The notes under the pieces are model-generated. The model was not told where the DNA came from. It saw only the letters and a program-made list of their open reading frames with translations, and did not search any database. A stretch of 19,663 nt of DNA from CAYWIT01 sp964458415 (GTDB lineage: Bacteria; Pseudomonadota; Alphaproteobacteria; Micavibrionales; UBA2020): assembly GCA_964458415.1 (NCBI GenBank), contig CAYWIT010000028.1:1-19663 (forward strand), given 5' to 3'. Of this stretch, positions 15,478 through 19,663 are shown piece by piece (within the stretch, counting starts at the first letter, position 1; every line of letters begins with the position of its first letter). A program made the translations under genes and the position numbers.

Positions 15478-16215
15478 CTAGGCGGCGGCAGAAATAATTT
15501 GTCCGGTTTCGGCGCAGGCGGCCTCCGCCAGCGTGATAAACCTTTCCGTCAGCGTTTCCGGGGCGGGCAGCGTCAGCGGATCCTCGGCAGGGAAAGCGGC
15601 GGCCCGCATTGTTGTGCGGGTGGCGCCCGGGTTGACCAGATTGACCCGCAGCGGGCTATAGGCGACTTCTGCGGCATAGGTGATGGCCATGGCTTCCAGC
15701 GCGGCCTTGCTGGCGGCATAGGCGGACCAGAAAGGGTGGTGGCCGCGGGCGGCGCCGGAGGTCACGAAAATCGCGCGTCCCGCATCGCTGCCGCGCAAGA
15801 GCGGATCCAGCGTGCGGATGAGATGGTAGTTCGCCAGAAAATTGACGCGCATTACGGTTTCAAACATTTGCGGGTCGGAATGCGCGACGGGGCTCAGGGC
15901 GCCCAGCATGGCGGCGTTGCCGACAAGAATATCCAGCCGTTTGAAGCGTTCGGCGATGGTGGGGCCAATGGCGGAGATTTTATCCGTTTGCTCCAGATCG
16001 AACGGCAGCAGGGTTGCCTTGCCGCCGGCTTTTTGAATGTTGTCATCGATTTCCTCCAGCGCGCCGGTGGTGCGGGCGAGCAGGATGACATGTGCGCCTT
16101 CCCGCGCGTAGGCTTGGGCTATGGCGCTGCCGATGCCGCGGGAGGCCCCCGTGATCAGGGCGACGCGGCCTTCAAGGCGGCGGGCGGTATTTTTTTTCGC
16201 GAAGGGATTTTTCAT
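15478..16215 (-). CDS. Short-chain dehydrogenase/reductase (SDR)
   Basis: A 245-residue classical SDR. The NAD(P)-binding motif is TGASRGIG (residues 22-29), Arg48 after strand 2 hints at NADP preference, and the structural GNAA stands at 99-102. The catalytic set is Asn125, Ser153, Tyr166 and Lys170 (YAASK). The substrate is unknown. An SDR of this kind follows radA-cvpA-purF in many Alphaproteobacteria. The start overlaps the upstream small membrane-protein gene by ATGA (16212-16215), and the CDF gene follows after eight bases. The enzyme class is firm; the specificity is not. Confidence 0.9.
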   Translation of the reverse strand: MKNPFAKKNTARRLEGRVALITGASRGIGSAIAQAYAREGAHVILLARTTGALEEIDDNIQKAGGKATLLPFDLEQTDKISAIGPTIAERFKRLDILVGNAAMLGALSPVAHSDPQMFETVMRVNFLANYHLIRTLDPLLRGSDAGRAIFVTSGAARGHHPFWSAYAASKAALEAMAITYAAEVAYSPLRVNLVNPGATRTTMRAAAFPAEDPLTLPAPETLTERFITLAEAACAETGQIISAAA

Positions 16216-16541
16216 TGTCTTGCCTCGTTCTCGATCAGCTTGTCCAGTTTCTCACGATCGGTATGGGTATAGCCCTGCTGCTTTGGCAGAGAAGGTTCAG
16301 CGCCAGACTTTTTCAGGGCGCGTTGCGTGGCCGTAACGATACGTGTTTTTGCGTCATACAGGGCTATTATGACCGGATGTTTTTCAAGGGCGGGAGGGAG
16401 CGACTTTTGCGGAACAAAAAATACCGTCCCGCCCGTGGCGGTCATCGCGAGCAAGAGCACGACAAGAAATATCCGCACCGGATGATGCGGCGGCTTTGCG
16501 TTTTGCCGCGGGTGTGGTGACGGAGACTTTTTTCGGGTCAC
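16212..16541 (-). CDS. Small single-pass membrane protein (109 aa)
   Basis: A basic, proline-rich cytoplasmic N-terminus (about 1-23), one transmembrane helix (about 24-43), and a periplasmic tail of about 65 charged residues ending in DREKLDKLIENEARQ. The family was not recognised. The gene is linked on both sides by ATGA overlaps, to cvpA (16538-16541) and to the SDR gene (16212-16215), which argues that it is real and cotranslated. It occupies the position where purF is often found in related genomes, but it has no resemblance to PurF. Confidence 0.75.
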   Translation of the reverse strand: MTRKKSPSPHPRQNAKPPHHPVRIFLVVLLLAMTATGGTVFFVPQKSLPPALEKHPVIIALYDAKTRIVTATQRALKKSGAEPSLPKQQGYTHTDREKLDKLIENEARQ

Positions 16542-17257
16542 GGCAGCACGCGTTCATCATCGTTCAGCCCGCCTTCATAGCTGGCGGGGGGGACTGCTGA
16601 ATCGGCGGGTTGATCCTCTGCCGGTGTCTCTTCTTCGTTCATGACATCGGACATCTTTTTGAACTTGCCCTCAAGGCTGTTCGGGTCAGCAGGTTCTTCC
16701 GGCGCGGTTTCGGTACCCGGCCCTTTTTCCTTTTCCTTCAGATGTTCATTGCCCCAGTTATAGGTTTTTTCCAGTACCGAGACGCTGATAGAATGTTTGG
16801 CCCAGTTCGGGTATTCCTCCGGATGCATGAAATAGCCAAACGGCAGATAGACCAGAAAGACAAGAAGAAAGCCGCGGGCGGCGCCGAACAGCGCGCCCAG
16901 CGTCTTGTCGGCGGGGCCAAGCCCCAAGGCCTTGACGCTGCCGGAGATATAAAGTCCGGCCAGCATTAAAATGATAAAGACGCCGAAAAAGATTGTGGCG
17001 TAAGACAGGAAACTGGCCATGACCTCGGGCGGGACAACGCCCCAGATGGCTTTGGCTTTTTCGCCGTTTTCCTGCGGGGCGGCCAGCCAGCCGGTAAAGG
17101 CGGGTTTCAGCAGGGGGCCCAGAAACCAGGCACCGGCAGCGCCGCCTGCAAGATTGACAATGGTCAGCATTTCCTTGACGAAGCCGCGGAAGAGCGCGAT
17201 GACGGTGGAAAGAATGATGACGATGGCGATGATACTGTCGAGCAGAATGGGAGTCAT
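16538..17257 (-). CDS. cvpA: CvpA family membrane protein
   Basis: A 239-residue inner-membrane protein of the CvpA family. Four hydrophobic helices lie at about 4-20, 30-50, 83-107 and 120-143. Signature stretches are the start LDSIIAIVIILSTVIALFRG with FVKE and DKTLGALFGAARGFLLVFLV. The C-terminal 90 residues are an acidic Pro/Glu-rich cytoplasmic or periplasmic extension, longer than in E. coli CvpA (about 160 residues in total). CvpA was named for colicin V production and is linked to envelope homeostasis; the molecular role is unsettled. The start follows AAAGGA, 10 bases after the radA stop. It is coupled by ATGA to the next gene. Confidence 0.88.
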   Translation of the reverse strand: MTPILLDSIIAIVIILSTVIALFRGFVKEMLTIVNLAGGAAGAWFLGPLLKPAFTGWLAAPQENGEKAKAIWGVVPPEVMASFLSYATIFFGVFIILMLAGLYISGSVKALGLGPADKTLGALFGAARGFLLVFLVYLPFGYFMHPEEYPNWAKHSISVSVLEKTYNWGNEHLKEKEKGPGTETAPEEPADPNSLEGKFKKMSDVMNEEETPAEDQPADSAVPPASYEGGLNDDERVLP

Positions 17258-17267
17258 GGGCTGTCCT

Positions 17268-18632
17268 TTATCCTTCTTCGGTGAAAAGCGGTAGAATGTC
17301 TTTGAGATGGTTGATTTGCGTCAGGCGGATATCCGTGGCGCCGGGCGGTTTTTTGCCGGCAAGACCGGGGATCATGGCATGTTTGAAACCCAGCTTGGCC
17401 GCCTCTTTCAGGCGGTGTTCGATTTGTCCGACATGGCGCACCTCGCCGGACAGGCCGATTTCGCCGAAGATAACCATATCGGAGGGAACCGGAACGCCGG
17501 AAAGCGAGCTGGCGAGGGCGGCGGCGACGGCCAGATCGGCGGCGGGTTCATTGATGCGCAATCCGCCGGCGACATTGAGGTAGACGTCGTTGGGGCCGAT
17601 CTGGATACCGCAGCGGGCCTCCAGCACGGCCAGCACCATCGACAGGCGGCTCTGGTCCCAGCCGATGACGGCGCGTCTTGGCGTGCCGAGCGGCGAGGGG
17701 GCGACAAGCGCCTGAATTTCCACCAGCACGGGGCGGGTGCCTTCCATTCCGGCAAAGACGGCGCTGCCCGAGGTTTCTTGCTGGCGTTGCGAGAGAAAAA
17801 GCTCGGATGGATTCTTGACCTCCATCAGTCCCTGCTCGGCCATCTCGAAGACGCCGATTTCATCGGTGGGGCCGAAGCGGTTCTTGACGGCGCGGAGAAT
17901 GCGGAAGCTATGGCCGCGGTCGCCTTCGAAATAAAGCACGGTATCGACCATATGCTCAAGCACGCGGGGGCCCGCGATCTGGCCCTCCTTGGTAACGTGG
18001 CCGACCAGCAGCAGGCAGGTGCCGCGCCGTTTGGCCGCCCGGATCAGTTCCTGCGCCGCGGCCCGAACCTGCGCCACGGTGCCGGGCGCGGAGTCAAGAT
18101 TGTCGAGATACATCGTCTGGATGGAATCGATCACCGCGACGTCAAAGGATTTTGTGTCCATGCTGGCGATGATGTCGCGGACGTTTGTCGCGGCGGCCAG
18201 ATCGACGGCGGCATCTGCGACGCCAAGGCGCTGGGCGCGCATGCGGACCTGATCGATGGCCTCCTCGCCGGAGATATAGGCGCATTTGGCGTTTTTTGAA
18301 AGCAGGGCCGCGGCCTGCAGCAGAATGGTCGATTTGCCGATGCCGGGGTCGCCGCCGATGAGGATGGCCGAACCCGCGACAAGGCCGCCGCCGGTGACAC
18401 GGTCGAATTCCTCGATGCCCGATTTGCGGCGCGGTTTGGCCGCGGAGACGCCCGAGAGCGGGGCGAATTCAATCACACGGCCCTTGGCCCGGCCCAGACC
18501 CTGTGGCGGCCTTTCCTGCGTTGTTTCCTCGACAATGCAGTTCCATTCGCCACAAGCTTCGCACTTGCCCGCCCATTTGTTGTGGGCGGTACCGCAGGAC
18601 TGGCAGACGTAGACATTGGCGGGACGTGCCAT
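17268..18632 (-). CDS. radA: DNA repair protein RadA
   Basis: A 454-residue RadA (Sms), a RecA-like ATPase and helicase that drives branch migration during recombinational repair. The start at 18632 gives the usual MARPANVYVCQSCG. Upstream in-frame codons to 18671 are unlikely because GAGG lies before 18632. The zinc finger is Cys10-X2-Cys13-X10-Cys24-X2-Cys27. The Walker A is GGDPGIGKST at 93-102. The RadA-specific KNRFG lies at about residue 250. The C-terminal third is the Lon-protease-like domain (YLNVAGGLRINEPAADLAVA; IFGEIGLSGEVRHVGQIEHR). It leads the radA-cvpA-X-SDR-CDF operon and is divergent from the DUF882 gene. Confidence 0.96.
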   Translation of the reverse strand: MARPANVYVCQSCGTAHNKWAGKCEACGEWNCIVEETTQERPPQGLGRAKGRVIEFAPLSGVSAAKPRRKSGIEEFDRVTGGGLVAGSAILIGGDPGIGKSTILLQAAALLSKNAKCAYISGEEAIDQVRMRAQRLGVADAAVDLAAATNVRDIIASMDTKSFDVAVIDSIQTMYLDNLDSAPGTVAQVRAAAQELIRAAKRRGTCLLLVGHVTKEGQIAGPRVLEHMVDTVLYFEGDRGHSFRILRAVKNRFGPTDEIGVFEMAEQGLMEVKNPSELFLSQRQQETSGSAVFAGMEGTRPVLVEIQALVAPSPLGTPRRAVIGWDQSRLSMVLAVLEARCGIQIGPNDVYLNVAGGLRINEPAADLAVAAALASSLSGVPVPSDMVIFGEIGLSGEVRHVGQIEHRLKEAAKLGFKHAMIPGLAGKKPPGATDIRLTQINHLKDILPLFTEEG

Positions 18633-18711
18633 TGAAAACCTCGTATAAAAAATACCCCCTGCTTTTAGCATGTTTATGCAGGAAAAACCAAATTTCTCTT
18701 GCCTTTACCTG

Positions 18712-18744
18712 TTGACATATAAATTTTTCAGGCCATTTTATAAT
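18712..18744 (+). promoter_or_regulatory. Candidate promoter elements upstream of the DUF882 gene
   Basis: A perfect TTGACA (18712-18717) and a perfect TATAAT (18739-18744) lie on the plus strand, 42 bases upstream of the ATG. Their spacing is 21 bases, longer than the optimum of 17. The two may not work as a pair, or transcription may need a DNA-twisting activator of the MerR type. The same 153-base gap (18633-18785) must also hold the radA promoter on the other strand. Confidence 0.4.
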
Positions 18745-18785
18745 GCAAACAGGGATGCGCGGGAGAGGAGGAGAGAGAAAAAGAG

Positions 18786-19370
18786 ATGAAAGACGTCAAA
18801 AAACGACTTCTAAAAATTGCAGTTTTTTCGGCGGCGCTGGCTTCGGCTTTTGCGAATGCGGCCGCCTCGCCGGAAGAGCGCAGCTTGTCGTTCGACAATC
18901 TGCATACCGGTGAAAAAATCAGCGTTACCTACTGGCGTAATGGCCAGTATGACGCCGCGGCCTTGAAATCCATGGCGCATTTTCTGCGCGATCGGCTGAA
19001 CGGGGAACAGCACGCCATCGCCCCGCAATTGTTTGATATCCTTTACGCGATCAAGACAGATATTCAGGCGCAAAAAACGGGGCTTGATCCGGTTTTCGAA
19101 GTGATTTCGGGCTATCGCGCGGCTGACACGAACGAGAGCTTTCGCAAAGCAGGTTCGCGCGTCGCCAAAAAATCACAGCATATGCAGGGGCAGGCGATTG
19201 ATTTCCGCGTGAACGGCGTTCCGTTGGAAACTTTGCGCGACATGGCGTGGTGTCAGCAAAAAGGAGGCGTCGGCTATTACCCGGAAGCGCACAACAACTT
19301 CGTTCATATCGATACCGGCCGCGTCCGTTTCTGGCCCGCACAAAAGACCAAGTGGAAATGCATGGATTGA
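18786..19370 (+). CDS. DUF882 / M15-like (YcbK-MepK type) murein peptidase, exported
   Basis: A 194-residue exported protein. The signal peptide is MKDVKKRLLKIAVFSAALAS with cleavage near Ala25-Ala27. The mature domain has the zinc-peptidase ligands of the DUF882/peptidase M15 family: SQHMQGQAIDFR (His132, Asp139) and FVHIDTG (His174, Asp176). SGYRAADTN (108-116) and GVGYYPEA (161-168) are also typical. E. coli MepK (YcbK) cleaves 3-3 crosslinks in peptidoglycan; a similar periplasmic role is likely. The length and residue set look complete. The ATG lies 11-15 bases from a strong purine run (GGAGGAGAGAG). A strong terminator follows at 19397-19422. Confidence 0.92.
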   Translation: MKDVKKRLLKIAVFSAALASAFANAAASPEERSLSFDNLHTGEKISVTYWRNGQYDAAALKSMAHFLRDRLNGEQHAIAPQLFDILYAIKTDIQAQKTGLDPVFEVISGYRAADTNESFRKAGSRVAKKSQHMQGQAIDFRVNGVPLETLRDMAWCQQKGGVGYYPEAHNNFVHIDTGRVRFWPAQKTKWKCMD

Positions 19371-19396
19371 ACGTACTGTGACAGGGTGTCCAAATA

Positions 19397-19422
19397 AAAA
19401 AGCCCCCTTGCGGGGGCTTTTT
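19397..19422. terminator. Bidirectional intrinsic terminator
   Basis: AAAAAGCCCCC (19397-19407), loop TTGC, GGGGGCTTTTT (19412-19422): an eleven-pair perfect stem flanked by A and T runs, so it works on both strands. It lies between the convergent DUF882 gene (ends 19370) and rplT (ends 19440). Confidence 0.95.
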
Positions 19423-19439
19423 CAAGAAAGATCAGAAGC

Positions 19440-19663
19440 TCACGCGGCTTTTTTTGCCAGCGCTGCTTTGGCCTGCTCGGCGATTTTGCCGAAGCCGGCG
19501 GCATCGCGAATGGCGATATCCGACAGGACCTTGCGGTCCAGCGTGATGCCGGCAAGTTTCAGGCCGCCCATCATTTTCGAATAGGTCAGGCCGTGCAGAC
19601 GTGCGCCGGCGTTGATACGCTGGATCCACAGACCGCGGAAGTCGCGCTTCTTATTGCGACGAT
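19440..19663 (-). CDS. rplT: 50S ribosomal protein L20, C-terminal 73 residues (cut by window edge)
   Basis: From the right edge the minus strand reads RRNKKRDFRGLWIQRINAGA, then LHGLTYSKMMGGLKLAGITL, then DRKVLSDIAI, and ends in ALAKKAA with TGA at 19440-19442. This is the C-terminal part of L20, an early 23S rRNA-binding assembly protein. L20 is usually about 118-120 residues, so about 45 N-terminal residues lie outside. The first complete codon begins at 19661. rpmI would be expected upstream, outside the window. Confidence 0.97.
   Translation of the reverse strand, partial: RRNKKRDFRGLWIQRINAGARLHGLTYSKMMGGLKLAGITLDRKVLSDIAIRDAAGFGKIAEQAKAALAKKAA

Overview
The window looks like alphaproteobacterial chromosome. 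Evidence is the family mix: DUF2794 and Usg-like proteins, which are largely alphaproteobacterial; a type II (eukaryote-like) NADP isocitrate dehydrogenase; a groESL operon under CIRCE elements; a TPR(YfgM-like)-bamB-der block; and a radA-cvpA-SDR block. The unusual density of ankyrin-repeat genes would fit a Micavibrio-like or other host- or prey-associated lineage, but that placement is inference. No rRNA, tRNA, CRISPR array, transposase or phage gene was seen.

Layout. 1-1410 (minus): DUF2794 protein, Sel1-like secreted protein and icd, chained by overlapping start/stop codons; icd runs off the left edge. 1515-2426 (minus): exported ankyrin protein. 2596-4891 (plus): three ankyrin genes linked by two ATGA overlaps; the first and third share a non-ankyrin C-terminal module. 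5013-7021 (minus): groES-groEL with two tandem hairpins between the genes and two CIRCE operators upstream. 7334-9374: usg-like gene, a lipoprotein on the minus strand, and an M50 site-2 protease with CBS domains. 9381-9944 (minus): ankyrin protein. 10150-13654 (plus): YfgM-like TPR protein, bamB and der, with a long palindrome at the bamB stop codon. 13642-14442 (minus): ankyrin protein with its own near-consensus promoter, overlapping the 3' end of der. 14516-18632 (minus): radA, cvpA, a one-TM protein, an SDR and a CDF metal transporter in one tight operon, without the purF that often lies there in relatives. 18786-19370 (plus): DUF882/M15-like peptidoglycan peptidase. 19440-19663 (minus): C-terminal part of rplT.

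How it fits together. Most of the window is housekeeping: TCA cycle, chaperonin, outer-membrane assembly, ribosome biogenesis, DNA repair, cell-wall turnover. Six ankyrin genes at four loci are interleaved with it. The most distinctive part is the three-gene coupled ankyrin operon with its shared C-terminal module. The groESL control region, with two CIRCE sites and two intercistronic hairpins, is the clearest regulatory architecture.
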